Notes: a model not told the origin generated them from the sequence alone. Counted from the first letter of the stretch, positions 33,044 to 41,698 are shown. The stretch is 64,000 bases of DNA from Agathobaculum massiliense (GCF_900291975.1 NZ_OMPN01000001.1:1178001-1242000), one strand, 5' to 3'. Made by a program: numbers and translations.

Positions 33044-33973
33044 TTATTCCTCCGTTTTGCGGCGGTGGCTGCGCACGCGCGCGGCCCAATCCTGCTCCCA
33101 CGCGGCCAGTGTGGCGCTATCGGTCGGCTGGGCGGTGGTCTGGCCGACCACCGCGCGCGCTTCCGGTTCGAGCGCGGTGATCTCGCTGACCGTATGTACC
33201 CCGCCCGCGTCCCACTTGCGCAGGATGCCGAGCGTATAATCCAAACTCCTGCGGCCCTGGTGCCTGTCCGTGCGGCGCACGGCCAACTCGACCGCCTCCG
33301 GCGGGAAGCCGTGCGCCAGCGCGAACCGGCAGACGCGCTGCTCCTTGGGCGCGGGCTGCGCGGGGTCGGCGCCAAGCGCCCGATAGACCGCGTCGCTGAG
33401 CGGCTTTTCGTTCACCCTACGCGCCAGGTATTGCTGCGCGTCCGGCGCGGTCACGATCCCCATATCCGCCCACTGGTAAGCCTCGCGCTTGATATCGGCC
33501 AGGCGCACCGTGCCTTTCTCCTTTTTCAGATAGGACAGCAGTTCAATGATCGCCCCCGCGTCCAGCCCCAAATGATCGTATGCGGTCAACAGGCAGCGGA
33601 GCTGCCCCTCGGTCAGCGTCCGGCCGAGCGTGGCCTCCGCGCTCTCGCAGACGGCCGCGAAGCGGTGGTCGTCCATGCGCGCGCGGCGCAACTCGTCCGT
33701 CGTATACTGCGGCGCATCCGCAGGCTTGTCCGTCTCCGACACCTGCACCGGCGCGGTGAGCTGGTTCAAAGTGAACGCCGCGCGTTCATACCGCTCTCCG
33801 GATAGGTGCAGCACCCGCGCGGCCACTTTCGCGTCCGCCGCGCCTCCGTGCCGCAGAATATAAAGATAAAGGAGCGCCGCGTCTCCATCGCCGACCGCGA
33901 TCAGCTTGTCCAGCATATCGCAGCGCGCGACGCGCAGCTCGCCCTCGGGGAGCAGTACAGAGGTGGGGGCCAT
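33044..33973 (-). CDS. DnaD-family primosome protein
   Basis: 309 aa. The N-terminal winged-helix part (LDKLIAVGDGDAALLYLYIL, VAARVLHLSGERYERAAFTL) precedes a DnaD/DnaB2 helical domain (AEATLGRTLTEGQLRCLLTA, YDHLGLDAGAIIELLSYLKK). A second DnaB2-like segment with LDYTLGILRKWDAGGVHTV follows, and the C-terminus is basic. DnaD remodels DNA during initiation and restart and recruits the loader. It forms the dnaD-dnaI operon with the next gene. Confidence 0.9.
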   Translation of the reverse strand: MAPTSVLLPEGELRVARCDMLDKLIAVGDGDAALLYLYILRHGGAADAKVAARVLHLSGERYERAAFTLNQLTAPVQVSETDKPADAPQYTTDELRRARMDDHRFAAVCESAEATLGRTLTEGQLRCLLTAYDHLGLDAGAIIELLSYLKKEKGTVRLADIKREAYQWADMGIVTAPDAQQYLARRVNEKPLSDAVYRALGADPAQPAPKEQRVCRFALAHGFPPEAVELAVRRTDRHQGRRSLDYTLGILRKWDAGGVHTVSEITALEPEARAVVGQTTAQPTDSATLAAWEQDWAARVRSHRRKTEE

Positions 33974-34007
33974 GGCTCATTTCCTTTCCAGATCGGGATT
34001 GTCTTTT

Positions 34008-34036
34008 ATTATAACACACCCGATGCGTTGGGGCAA
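34008..34036 (-). promoter_or_regulatory. Promoter of the dnaD-dnaI operon
   Basis: On the minus strand TTGCCC, 17 bp and TATAAT, 35 bp before the dnaD start. Confidence 0.7.
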
Positions 34037-34041
34037 ACACA

Positions 34042-34069
34042 AAAGGGGCCGCATCAATGCAGCCCCTTT
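34042..34069 (-). terminator. Terminator of the sigma/anti-sigma operon
   Basis: Stem AAAGGGGC/GCCCCTTT with an inner GCAT/ATGC pairing, 15 bp after the DUF4179 stop; the T-run is short (TTTTGTG). Confidence 0.7.
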
Positions 34070-34083
34070 CCGGCGGTATCCTG

Positions 34084-35187
34084 TTACTGCACCGGTATCT
34101 CCATACCGGCGACCGTGAGCGACGCGATCTCCTCAATCGGGATGATCTCGGTGAAAATATCACCCTTCTGGCAGACGGTCTTGCCGCCCTCGGGACGGAT
34201 GCTGCCGCCCGCATTGGACAGGTCGATGCTGGCGCCATCCTTCCTGTTCACCAGGATCTGCACGCTTTCAAAATATTTGTGCATCTGCGCGCTATCATGC
34301 TCGCTCTGCCGGCCGGACTGCGCGTTTTCATCCCACTGCACCGTGCTGTCCACCGTGTAGTCCACGCGCAGCGCCAGCGGGGACAGCGTGATCTCGTCGA
34401 TCACGGCGTTCATGCCGTTCAGCTCGAATGTCTGCCCCGCGGGCAGGCTGACCGAGGTATCCTCAAAATCCAGGTTGAACTTGAGCGACCAGTCGCCCTC
34501 GGCAATGACGCGGCGCTCAAGCTCGCCCGTATCGTTCTCCGCATACACGCACAGATCGCTGAACTTCGCCCGCACCGCGTGGCCGCGCACCTCGCCGTCG
34601 CTGATCTCGCGCGTTTCTACATACTGGATCGCGTTGTCTGCCGGATCGGCGTCGTAAAAGTACGAGCTGCCGTGCGCGCCGCCGAAATAGCCCATCAGCG
34701 AGGTATCCCCGTCGGCAAAGCCCATCGGCAGCAGGCCCTCGCCCACAGTATCGGTCAGGTCAATATCAAAGACGGCGCCGTCCTTCTTTTCGATCGAATA
34801 GGTGACCGCGTAGTGGTACTTGTCGCCGATAATGGCGTCCGCGGTGACGGTCACGCCATTATCCGTGTCGCTCGCGCCGACCGGCCGGCCGATCTTGTCG
34901 ATAATCTCGGTATCCGCCGTGGGACCGAACACGCCCGCGAACGCCTCGCCCGCGGTTTTGAGTACGCCGGTCGCGCTCGCGCCCACACCCAGCGCCAGCG
35001 CCGCCGCCACGCCGATCACAGCGATGCGCGGCATGCGGCGGACGCGCCGCCGCGTCTCAGGCGCCTGTTCCGGCCGCTCCATGGTATCCATCAGTCTCTT
35101 TGCCATCCTTGCCTTTGCCTCCTCGGAAAAACGCAGCCCGTCGAGCGCGTTTTTATACTCTCTGTTATCATTATACTCCGTGTTCAC
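34084..35187 (-). CDS. DUF4179 putative anti-sigma factor
   Basis: 367 aa from a GTG at 35187 with GGAGG 8 nt upstream. The short cytoplasmic N-terminus (ALDGLRFSEEAKARMAKRLM) ends in a basic RRRVRRM, one helix follows (IAVIGVAAALALGVGASATG, about residues 54-73), then an extracellular DUF4179 region and a C-terminal beta domain. It overlaps the ECF sigma gene by 17 bp. This pairing means it most likely holds the sigma factor inactive until an envelope signal arrives. Confidence 0.88.
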   Translation of the reverse strand: MNTEYNDNREYKNALDGLRFSEEAKARMAKRLMDTMERPEQAPETRRRVRRMPRIAVIGVAAALALGVGASATGVLKTAGEAFAGVFGPTADTEIIDKIGRPVGASDTDNGVTVTADAIIGDKYHYAVTYSIEKKDGAVFDIDLTDTVGEGLLPMGFADGDTSLMGYFGGAHGSSYFYDADPADNAIQYVETREISDGEVRGHAVRAKFSDLCVYAENDTGELERRVIAEGDWSLKFNLDFEDTSVSLPAGQTFELNGMNAVIDEITLSPLALRVDYTVDSTVQWDENAQSGRQSEHDSAQMHKYFESVQILVNRKDGASIDLSNAGGSIRPEGGKTVCQKGDIFTEIIPIEEIASLTVAGMEIPVQ

Positions 35188-35665
35188 AACATTCGCCTCC
35201 CAACATGGTACGCAGCCTGTTCCGGCCGCGGCTCAGGTGCGCGTTCACCGCCGCTTCGCTGCGGCCGAGCAGCGCGCCGATCTCTCTCGCGGAATAGCCC
35301 TCGTAATAATACAGATACACCGCCTCGCGGTATTTATCCGGCAGCGCCATCACCGCGTCCAGCACGCAGGATTCCGGCGATTCTGGCGCCGGCGCCTCCG
35401 CCACGGCCTCCAGCCCCACCGTGCGCCGCCGCCCTGCGCTGCGCAGCAGGTCCTTGCAGGCGTTAGCGGCTGCCCGAATGATCCACGCCTTTTCGTGCGC
35501 GGGGCTGTCGAAGGCCTGCCCGCCCGTCAGCAGCTTGAGGAATACGGTCTGGCTGATGTCCTCCGCGTCGTGCGTGGATTTCAGGTAGGTATAAGAAAGC
35601 CGCAGGATCAGGTCGGAATAGGCGTTCACCAGCCGTTCGGCCTCTTCCTGATCGAATTGTCTCAT
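35171..35665 (-). CDS. ECF-type RNA polymerase sigma factor
   Basis: 164 aa. Region 2 shows YSDLILRLSYTYLKSTHDAE, then DISQTVFLKLLTG and EKAWIIRAAANACKDLLRS. Region 4 shows LPDKYREAVYLYYYEGYSAR, then EIGALLGRSEAAVNAHLSRG. It probably recognises its own promoter. Its start has AAAGGAG 11 nt upstream. The overlapping anti-sigma gene defines the regulatory pair; target genes are not identifiable here. Confidence 0.95.
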   Translation of the reverse strand: MRQFDQEEAERLVNAYSDLILRLSYTYLKSTHDAEDISQTVFLKLLTGGQAFDSPAHEKAWIIRAAANACKDLLRSAGRRRTVGLEAVAEAPAPESPESCVLDAVMALPDKYREAVYLYYYEGYSAREIGALLGRSEAAVNAHLSRGRNRLRTMLGGECCEHGV

Positions 35666-35731
35666 GGATTTATCAACTCCTTTGGGAACAGCCGACCGGC
35701 TGTGTCAGCAACGTCGCTTCACCTACAATAC

Positions 35732-35817
35732 GAATGGTGTGCGCCATTCCTGACAGCGGGAGAAAATTTTTTTGGGCAAAGAAAAGGGCAGCCTGGTTGC
35801 AGGCTGTCCCTATTATA
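35732..35817 (-). promoter_or_regulatory. Leader of the ECF operon: palindrome and possible attenuator
   Basis: A 6-bp palindrome GAATGG/CCATTC lies at 35732-35749. Further upstream, minus-strand TATAAT (35812-35817) is followed at once by hairpin GGGACAGCCTG/CAGGCTGCCC (35786-35810) and TTTTCTTT. This could be a terminator-attenuator placed before the sigma gene, or a leftover terminator at the edge of the AT-rich island. Confidence 0.35.
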
Positions 35818-35928
35818 CCACAGCGGCCGGCAGGATGAAGCGATATGGACCGGCTCATAATCTTGTGCTATACCTTTTCTAAAAAACAGAGCGGCAAATC
35901 CGAATTTGATAAAGAGGTCCGAGCGAAT

Positions 35929-36337
35929 ATGAAAAAGGAAGTATCCATATCTTTAGCAGGCGTACTCATTCTGATTTTAGGGGTTGCCGCGTGGTATAAT
36001 ACTCCAAATGACTTGATGAATTTAGACCCTAAAGAAGTTATGGAAATTGTTGTTTTTAATGGTAATAGCGGAAACGGGACACATATTGAAGATAAAGGGC
36101 AATTTCAATATAGTATTGATGACTTGAATGATATTGAAGTAAAGAGAACAAAACCCCCCTGTTGGCTATACAGGATATGGTTTTAAGATGACAATTTACT
36201 TATCTAATGGCAATGAAGCAGATGGTTGGAACAACTTTATCATCAATTCCGTTGACACTATTCGGAAAGACCTATTTTTCTATTCTGTCATAAAGGGAAG
36301 AATTGATTATAGCTATATAGAGAACATTATAGAATAA
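35929..36337 (+). pseudogene. AT-rich small secreted/lipid-anchored protein gene, frameshifted
   Basis: The ATG at 35929 (GAGG 11 nt upstream) reads MKKEVSISLAGVLILILGVA, a membrane anchor or signal sequence, then a soluble domain to KRTKPP. The frame closes at 36186, but the -1 frame continues sensibly as GYTGYGFKMTIYLSNGNEAD ... IDYSYIENIIE to a stop at 36337. The switch is at a C6 run near 36157: one C fewer would give a continuous protein of about 135 residues. Base composition is about 35-40% GC, far below its neighbours, suggesting recent transfer. The function is not recognised. Confidence 0.7.
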
Positions 36338-36556
36338 TGCAACTCCCTATTTTTCGAACAATATACAACAAAACTAAATAATCCAGCCACAAGGACAGCC
36401 GAAAAAATCGACTGCCATTTTCCATGCCTGCAAGCAGAGAGAAGCGGCCGGTCAGGAAAATAAAACACCGTGAGAAATTGACCGCCGAAGCAATGGCGAA
36501 AATATATGAATCCTTATTCTGCTTTGGGAACACAAACGGGAATCGGAAGTAAAATA
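36338..36556 (+). other. AT-rich remnant stretch without an intact gene
   Basis: Two short gene-like readings occur on the plus strand: TRTAEKIDCHFPCLQAERSG, and then in another frame REKLTAEAMAKIYESLFCFG ending at 36552. Neither has a start. They look like debris of a mobile-element ORF; the base composition matches the preceding frameshifted gene rather than the chromosome. Confidence 0.35.
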
Positions 36557-36560
36557 AACG

Positions 36561-36587
36561 TAAAATAGCCGCTTTGCGGCTATTTTA
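36561..36587. terminator. Bidirectional terminator
   Basis: Stem TAAAATAGCCGC/GCGGCTATTTTA with a 3-nt loop, closing the AT-rich island and the FtsW-like gene from the other side. Confidence 0.85.
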
Positions 36588-36604
36588 CTATAATCGCGCA
36601 GACT

Positions 36605-38068
36605 TTACCGCACGGAACCGGCCGTTTTCCGCAGCGCGGGCCGCTGTTGTTCCGCGCGTTCCAGCCCGCCCGACCGCTGTGCGGAGAGCAGTAGGCCGAG
36701 CAGCAGCATGGTCTGGCACAGATATATGCCGCCGTAAGACAGCAGCGGCAGGCCGTGGGACGCGAACACGATGATGCCGCAGTTTTGCAGCACATACAGC
36801 GCGGCCTGCAGCGCAAAAGTGAACATCACGCCCATGCACACGCTGCGCGCGAGCAGACCGTTCTGCCGCCGCGCAATGCGGAAGCCCCATGCAAGCAGCA
36901 GCAAAACCGCTGCTAAAAGCAGGAAAACGGCCGTCCAACCCCAAAGGTATTTGACCGACAGCAGCATCCAATCGCCCGCGCCGTCCAGCTTGATCCACTG
37001 TGCGCCGTCAATCGTTCCGCTGCCCGCAAACGGGATGCCGAACATGATGTACTGGATCGCGGAGCCCTGATAGCCTGCTGCTGACGCATCCGCCTGCGGA
37101 TGGAACACCAACGCCAAGCGCTCCCGCACATGCGGTACGGCATACAGCAGAAACAGGAAATATCCCAGCAGGGCCAGCAGCGGCGATACCGCCAATACGA
37201 GCCTGCCCCTGGTACACCTGCCGAACGCGCCGCGCCGCACCGCCATCACCAGCATCCCGCAGCAGACCACGGTCAATATGCCAAGGGCCGACATATACGG
37301 CGTGATATACGCCAGAAACCACATACCGAGCAGGCTCAGCAGGCAGTTGCGGACGCCCTCCGCCCCCCTGCCGCGCTGGCTGTACAGCACGCCCGCGAAC
37401 AGCACCGGAAAAAACCATATCCACTGTGCCGTGTAGAAAAGCCGTCCGTTATATTCCACGCGCCACGGGCTGAACGCCAAAAACAGTCCGACCGCCAGCC
37501 ACAGCGCATACAGCAGACGGATATGCCGCCCCAGTATGGTGTAATCCATAAAATACCCCAAAAACAGCAGCCCAGTGCCGATCGCAAAATAAAAGAACTG
37601 GTTTGCCAGGCTGTTCTCCGGTGGTATCCCCATCCATGCGCAAAACGGCTGCCGCAGGATGTACTGGAGCGCCAGCCCCGCCGCCGTTGTTGCCAGCACG
37701 ATCACCAGCATCACCCAGTCCGGCCGCGGCCGCCACGCGCTATCCAGCCGTGTGCCGGCCTCCACCGCGTCGCCCATTTCGCGGATGGTTGCCTGCGCGG
37801 CTTCGTCCTCTCCCATGCCTTCGGACCGGAAGGCTTCGTACTGGTCTCTCAGGTGGTCGGTCAGCTCCTCTGCCGCAACCGGACGCGCCCGCTTCCAACG
37901 CATCTGTCCAGTCGCATCGTTCAGCCAGTCATGCAAGGCTTCAGGCAGCGGCGGCTCGTCATAATCCGCGGACAGCGAGTCCAGCTCTGCGGAGGTCTGC
38001 GCGCGCTCAGCCGCGTCGCACTCCAGCAGACGGATCATCTGCCGCCGCATGCATTCAGGCAAACGCAT
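36605..38068 (-). CDS. FtsW/RodA/SpoVE-family protein with permease prefix domain
   Basis: 487 aa. The first 110 residues are a soluble permease-prefix segment (ELTDHLRDQYEAFRSEGMGE, then AQATIREMGDAVEAGTRLDS). About ten membrane helices follow, with SEDS-like features late in the protein (PFAGSGTIDGAQW; IIVFASHGLPLLSYGGIYLC, the pattern of FtsW/RodA ends). SEDS proteins polymerise peptidoglycan glycan strands. Coupling to a PadR regulator by a 14-bp overlap is a recurrent Clostridia arrangement and suggests inducible, not core, wall synthesis. Confidence 0.8.
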   Translation of the reverse strand: MRLPECMRRQMIRLLECDAAERAQTSAELDSLSADYDEPPLPEALHDWLNDATGQMRWKRARPVAAEELTDHLRDQYEAFRSEGMGEDEAAQATIREMGDAVEAGTRLDSAWRPRPDWVMLVIVLATTAAGLALQYILRQPFCAWMGIPPENSLANQFFYFAIGTGLLFLGYFMDYTILGRHIRLLYALWLAVGLFLAFSPWRVEYNGRLFYTAQWIWFFPVLFAGVLYSQRGRGAEGVRNCLLSLLGMWFLAYITPYMSALGILTVVCCGMLVMAVRRGAFGRCTRGRLVLAVSPLLALLGYFLFLLYAVPHVRERLALVFHPQADASAAGYQGSAIQYIMFGIPFAGSGTIDGAQWIKLDGAGDWMLLSVKYLWGWTAVFLLLAAVLLLLAWGFRIARRQNGLLARSVCMGVMFTFALQAALYVLQNCGIIVFASHGLPLLSYGGIYLCQTMLLLGLLLSAQRSGGLERAEQQRPALRKTAGSVR

Positions 38069-38402
38069 GGCTTTCTCCCCCCTTCAGCACACGCTCGACC
38101 GCGCCGGAAAACCGCCGCCACTCCTCGGTCTTTTCCGCCAGACGGGTATGCCCCAGGTCGGTCAGGCGGTAATACTTACGCACGCGCGCACCGTCCGCTG
38201 CCCGCTCGTAGGAGCGCACCAGCCCCTGCACCTCCAATGTGTGCAACAGCGGGTACAGCGTACCCGCCTTGAGGGAAAAGGTGTCGTCCGACCGCTCGCG
38301 CAGGCGCTCGATCATCTGGTAGCCGTACAGGTCGCCCTCCTCCAGCAGACGCAGGATCAGAAGCCCCGTACTGCCTGCCAGCAGGCTTTTGTCGATTGCC
38401 AT
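38055..38402 (-). CDS. PadR-family transcriptional regulator
   Basis: 115 aa from MAIDKSLLAGSTGLLILRLL, with GGGAGG 8 nt before the ATG. The wing motif GDLYGYQMIERLRE and AGTLYPLLHTLEVQGLVRSY, then RKYYRLTDLGHTRL, define PadR. It probably represses its own promoter, where AT-rich inverted ATCGAT repeats overlap the -35/-10 boxes, and thereby the FtsW-like gene that follows in the operon. Confidence 0.93.
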   Translation of the reverse strand: MAIDKSLLAGSTGLLILRLLEEGDLYGYQMIERLRERSDDTFSLKAGTLYPLLHTLEVQGLVRSYERAADGARVRKYYRLTDLGHTRLAEKTEEWRRFSGAVERVLKGGESHAFA

Positions 38403-38439
38403 GATTCCATCCTCCCATATATCGATATTCGATATGTTT

Positions 38440-38468
38440 ATTATATGTAGACAATCGATATATGTCAA
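38440..38468 (-). promoter_or_regulatory. Consensus promoter of the padR operon
   Basis: TTGACA, 17 bp and TATAAT on the minus strand, a perfect sigma-A promoter. ATATCGAT-type inverted repeats (38421-38435 and 38453-38462) flank it and are candidate PadR operators. Confidence 0.85.
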
Positions 38469-38492
38469 GCCTTTTTCCTCCCTCGCGCATGC

Positions 38493-38551
38493 TTGACAAA
38501 CGCATCCCTTTCGGTTATGCTGAAGATATAGAAAACTAACGCCGTTAGTTT
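38493..38551 (+). promoter_or_regulatory. tetR-MATE promoter and palindromic operator
   Basis: TTGACA (38493), 17 bp, TATGCT (38516). A 19-bp palindrome AAACTAACG-C-CGTTAGTTT (38533-38551) sits just after the expected start of transcription and ends 12 bp before the tetR ATG: a classic autorepression layout. Confidence 0.85.
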
Positions 38552-38563
38552 GGAGGAATGTAT

Positions 38564-39160
38564 ATGCCGCGAAAAGGACTCAGTCGGGAGGCGATCATCG
38601 ACACAGCCGCCGCACTCGCCGAGCAAAAAGGGGCGGAAAATCTCACCCTGCGCGAGCTGGCGGAGACGCTTGGCGTCAAGACCGCCTCATTGTACAACCA
38701 CCTACAAGGCCTGCCCGAGCTGAACGCCCGGCTGGCCGAATGCGCGCTCGACCGCCTGATGGACACGCTCGAAACCGCTATGGCAGGCAGAACCGGCGCG
38801 GAGGGGCTGCGCGCCCTTGCCACCGCCTATCGTACTTTCGCCCGCGAACAGCCGCAGCTTTACCGCGCCATGGTTTCGCTGCCGCGCTTTTCCGACCCCA
38901 GCTTGGTCGAACGCAAGCATGCCTTTATGGACCTGTTCAACCGCGTGCTGGCGCCCTGCCGCCTGCCGGATGACCGGCGCATCCATCTCTCGCGCACAAT
39001 TCGCAGCGCGCTGCATGGCTACTGCGCGCTCGCCGCAGCGGGCTTTTTCCAATCCCCACTCGCGTCGCCGGTAGAAAGCTATGAGCAGATAATTGAATGG
39101 CTTTGCCAAATAGTTAAAGAAATGGAGGAGCAGGATCATGACAAAGCATTCTACCAATGA
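38564..39160 (+). CDS. TetR-family regulator (WHG-type C-terminal domain)
   Basis: 198 aa from MPRKGLSREAIIDTAAALAE; the second ATG is chosen because GGAGG is 7 nt upstream of it. The HTH reads LTLRELAETLGVKTASLYNH. The ligand domain has LRALATAYRTFAREQPQLYR and a helix ending SALHGYCALAAAGFFQSP, typical of the WHG subgroup. It overlaps the efflux pump gene by 23 bp and should control it through the palindrome upstream. Confidence 0.93.
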   Translation: MPRKGLSREAIIDTAAALAEQKGAENLTLRELAETLGVKTASLYNHLQGLPELNARLAECALDRLMDTLETAMAGRTGAEGLRALATAYRTFAREQPQLYRAMVSLPRFSDPSLVERKHAFMDLFNRVLAPCRLPDDRRIHLSRTIRSALHGYCALAAAGFFQSPLASPVESYEQIIEWLCQIVKEMEEQDHDKAFYQ

Positions 39161-40517
39161 AGCACAGGAGCGCCGCTTTCACGAAATGACTGAAGCGCCA
39201 CTCGAACCGTTGATCTGTAAGCTGGCTGTTCCAACCATTATAAGCATGTTGATTACCTCGATCTATAACATGGCGGACACGTTTTTTGTCGGCCAATTAG
39301 GTACGAGTGCGACCGGCGCGGTCGGTGTAGTGTTCCCGCTGATGGCACTGATCCAGTCAATCGGCTTCTTCTATGGCCAAGGCTCTGGCACCTATATTTC
39401 TCGGCAACTTGGTGCACAACAGCAGGAAGAAGCTGAACGCATGGCCGCGACCGGTTTCTTCCTCTCGATCTTCACTGGTTTTGTGATTCTTATGCTTGGT
39501 CTGTTACTGCGCAGCCCTCTTTGCCATCTGCTCGGTGCTACTGACACCATTTATCCCTATGCACTTGACTACATGCAGATTATTCTGTTTGGGGCGCCGT
39601 ACATGATGGCCGCACTAGTACTCAATAACCAACTGCGTCAGCAAGGGAATGCAACCTATGCCATGATCGGCCTCGTATCAGGCGGCATCCTTAATATCGC
39701 TCTTGACCCCCTATTCATCTTTGTTTTTGATTTAGGCATCAGCGGCGCAGCTTATGCGACCATCTTGAGTCAGTTAATCAGCTTTTTTCTTCTATTGCTC
39801 GGCATCCGTCAGTCGCGCGGCGTACAAATCCGGCTACGCCAGTTTGCACCCAGTATTGACCGTTTTGTTGCCCTGATGGGCGGCGGCCTGCCCAGTCTGT
39901 GCCGCCAAGGGCTGGCATCCATCGCGGTCACCTGCCTGAACACGGCGGCCCGTCCCTACGGCGACGCAGCTATCGCCGCTATGAGCATCGTCACGCGCGT
40001 TTCCCAGTTTGCGGGCTCGGCTATGATCGGCTTCGGCCAGGGCTTTCAGCCGGTCTGCGGCTATAACTATGGCGCGCGTAAATACGACCGTGTCACACGC
40101 GGGTTCTGGTTCTGCGTCAAGTCGTCTTTCCTCGTATTACTCGGGTTAGCCGTGGCTGGCTGGGTATGCGCACCGCAGATCATCGCCATTTTCCGCTCGG
40201 ACGACCCCGAGGTCATCCGCATCGGCGCGCTCACGTTACGGCTGCAATGTATCTCTTTCCCTCTGGTCGGGTGGGTGACCATGTGCAACATGCTGTTGCA
40301 GAACATCGCCATGACCATGCGGGCCAGTATCGTCGCCGCGGCGCGTCAGGGCCTGTTCTTCATCCCGTTCGCACTGGTGCTGCCCCTGTTCTGGGAGCTG
40401 TTCGGCGTGCAGCTCTGCCAGCCGGCCAGCGATATCTGCTCTTTTGTGCTTTCCATCTTTTTGACCGTCCCCGTGCTCCGCATCCTTTCGCACGGCGGAA
40501 GCCCTGATAAGCGCTGA
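39138..40517 (+). CDS. MATE-family multidrug efflux pump
   Basis: 459 aa, twelve helices. Marks are PLEPLICKLAVPTIISMLIT, SIYNMADTFFVGQLGTSATG, FFYGQGSGTYISRQLGAQQQ, and in the second half AMSIVTRVSQFAGSAMIGFG, then QGFQPVCGYNYGARKYDR. It exports cationic drugs in exchange for Na+ or H+. The 5' half (to about 39.86 kb) is noticeably less GC-rich than the 3' half, which may record recombination between alleles. It is co-transcribed with the TetR regulator. Confidence 0.93.
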   Translation: MTKHSTNEAQERRFHEMTEAPLEPLICKLAVPTIISMLITSIYNMADTFFVGQLGTSATGAVGVVFPLMALIQSIGFFYGQGSGTYISRQLGAQQQEEAERMAATGFFLSIFTGFVILMLGLLLRSPLCHLLGATDTIYPYALDYMQIILFGAPYMMAALVLNNQLRQQGNATYAMIGLVSGGILNIALDPLFIFVFDLGISGAAYATILSQLISFFLLLLGIRQSRGVQIRLRQFAPSIDRFVALMGGGLPSLCRQGLASIAVTCLNTAARPYGDAAIAAMSIVTRVSQFAGSAMIGFGQGFQPVCGYNYGARKYDRVTRGFWFCVKSSFLVLLGLAVAGWVCAPQIIAIFRSDDPEVIRIGALTLRLQCISFPLVGWVTMCNMLLQNIAMTMRASIVAAARQGLFFIPFALVLPLFWELFGVQLCQPASDICSFVLSIFLTVPVLRILSHGGSPDKR

Positions 40518-40566
40518 ATTCAAAAAGTAATACTTTTATCTAATAATACTAATAGGAGTCTTTGAT

Positions 40567-41121
40567 ATGAACGAATTCACCCTTGACCCTACCCTGTATG
40601 ACGGACGTCCATCCGACTGCTCCAGCCGAAGCGCGGCTGAAGCCGCCTGTTATGATTTCCTTGACGGGCTGGGTGTACCCTACCGCCGCGCCGACCACAG
40701 CGAAACGCCCTCCATCGAGGCCTGCGCCGCGGTTGAAGCGCTGCTTGGCGCGGAAATCTGCAAAAACCTGTTTTTGTGCAACCGCCAAAAGACCCAGTTC
40801 TACCTGCTGCTGATGCCTGGGAACAAGCCGTTCCATACCAAGGACCTGACCGGCCAGCTCGGCTGCTCCCGCCTTTCCTTCGCGGGGGAGGAACCCCTGC
40901 ACGAGCTGCTCGGCGTGACGCCCGGCTCGGTTTCGGTTCTCGGCCTGCTGAACGACACGGAAAACCGTGTCCGTCTGGTAATCGACCGCGATGTCCTGCA
41001 GCCGGAATTCTTCGCCTGCCATCCCTGCCGGAACACATCTTCCCTGCGCATCGCGACCGCCGACCTGACAGGCCGCATCCTGCCCGCCCTGCGGCACGAG
41101 CCGGACTATGTTTCCCTGTAA
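40567..41121 (+). CDS. YbaK/ProX-type aminoacyl-tRNA deacylase
   Basis: 184 aa with AGGAG upstream. YDFLDGLGVPYRRADHSETP, GAEICKNLFLCNRQKTQFYL, GNKPFHTKDLTGQLGCSRLS and VTPGSVSVLGLLNDTENRVR are the family blocks (ProX, prolyl-tRNA deacylase domain). It hydrolyses mischarged Ala-tRNA(Pro) or a similar substrate in trans. It lies 49 bp after the MATE gene with no obvious separate promoter. Confidence 0.92.
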   Translation: MNEFTLDPTLYDGRPSDCSSRSAAEAACYDFLDGLGVPYRRADHSETPSIEACAAVEALLGAEICKNLFLCNRQKTQFYLLLMPGNKPFHTKDLTGQLGCSRLSFAGEEPLHELLGVTPGSVSVLGLLNDTENRVRLVIDRDVLQPEFFACHPCRNTSSLRIATADLTGRILPALRHEPDYVSL

Positions 41122-41132
41122 GCAAAAGGGGA

Positions 41133-41160
41133 TTGTTTTTAGCCGAGCCTGTGTTATACT
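41133..41160 (+). promoter_or_regulatory. ndk promoter
   Basis: TTGTTT, 16 bp and TATACT, 44 bp upstream of the ndk ATG. Confidence 0.7.
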
Positions 41161-41204
41161 AAGGGCAGCGGCACGAAATAAAAAACAGGAAAGCAGGCGG
41201 TTTT

Positions 41205-41609
41205 ATGGAACGGACCTATATTATGCTCAAGCCGGACGCACTGCAGCGCGGCATTGCCGGTGAAATCCTTGCGCGCATCGAACGCAAGGGCTACCGCATC
41301 ACCCGCATGAAGACCATGCAGCTGGACGAACCGATTCTTCGGGAGCATTACGCGCACATTGCTGACAAGCCCTTTTTCCCATCTACGGTGGACTATATGA
41401 CAAACGGGCCGGTTCTGGCTATGATCGTGGAGGGCGAAAACGTCATCCAGGGGATGCGCACCCTGATGGGTCCCACCCGAAACGAGGATGCCCTGCCCGG
41501 CACCATCCGCGGCGACTTCGCCAGCTCGACCACCTATAACGTGATCCACGGCTCGGACGCTCCGGAAAGCGCCGAGGCCGAAATCCGCCGTTTCTTCGGG
41601 GAGGTATGA
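41205..41609 (+). CDS. ndk: Nucleoside diphosphate kinase
   Basis: 134 aa. TYIMLKPDALQRGIAGEILA, REHYAHIADKPFFPSTVDYM, NGPVLAMIVEGENVIQGMRT, GPTRNEDALPGTIRGDFA and the phospho-histidine motif NVIHGSDAPESAEAEIRRFF are all present. It equilibrates nucleoside di- and triphosphates by a ping-pong mechanism. It has its own promoter and a complete domain. Confidence 0.97.
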   Translation: MERTYIMLKPDALQRGIAGEILARIERKGYRITRMKTMQLDEPILREHYAHIADKPFFPSTVDYMTNGPVLAMIVEGENVIQGMRTLMGPTRNEDALPGTIRGDFASSTTYNVIHGSDAPESAEAEIRRFFGEV

Positions 41610-41698
41610 CACCGCGGGGTGTCCCCGTACCCGCATCTCCGTGACCGCAGAGGCGGCCACCAGCCGGGCGACAGCTTTGATTTTGACGCCGAACGTGG

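Noticed and set aside
36327-36533. 68-codon minus-strand frame in the AT-rich island
   Set aside because: It overlaps the end of the frameshifted plus-strand gene, lacks a ribosome-binding site, and more sensible protein text lies on the plus strand.
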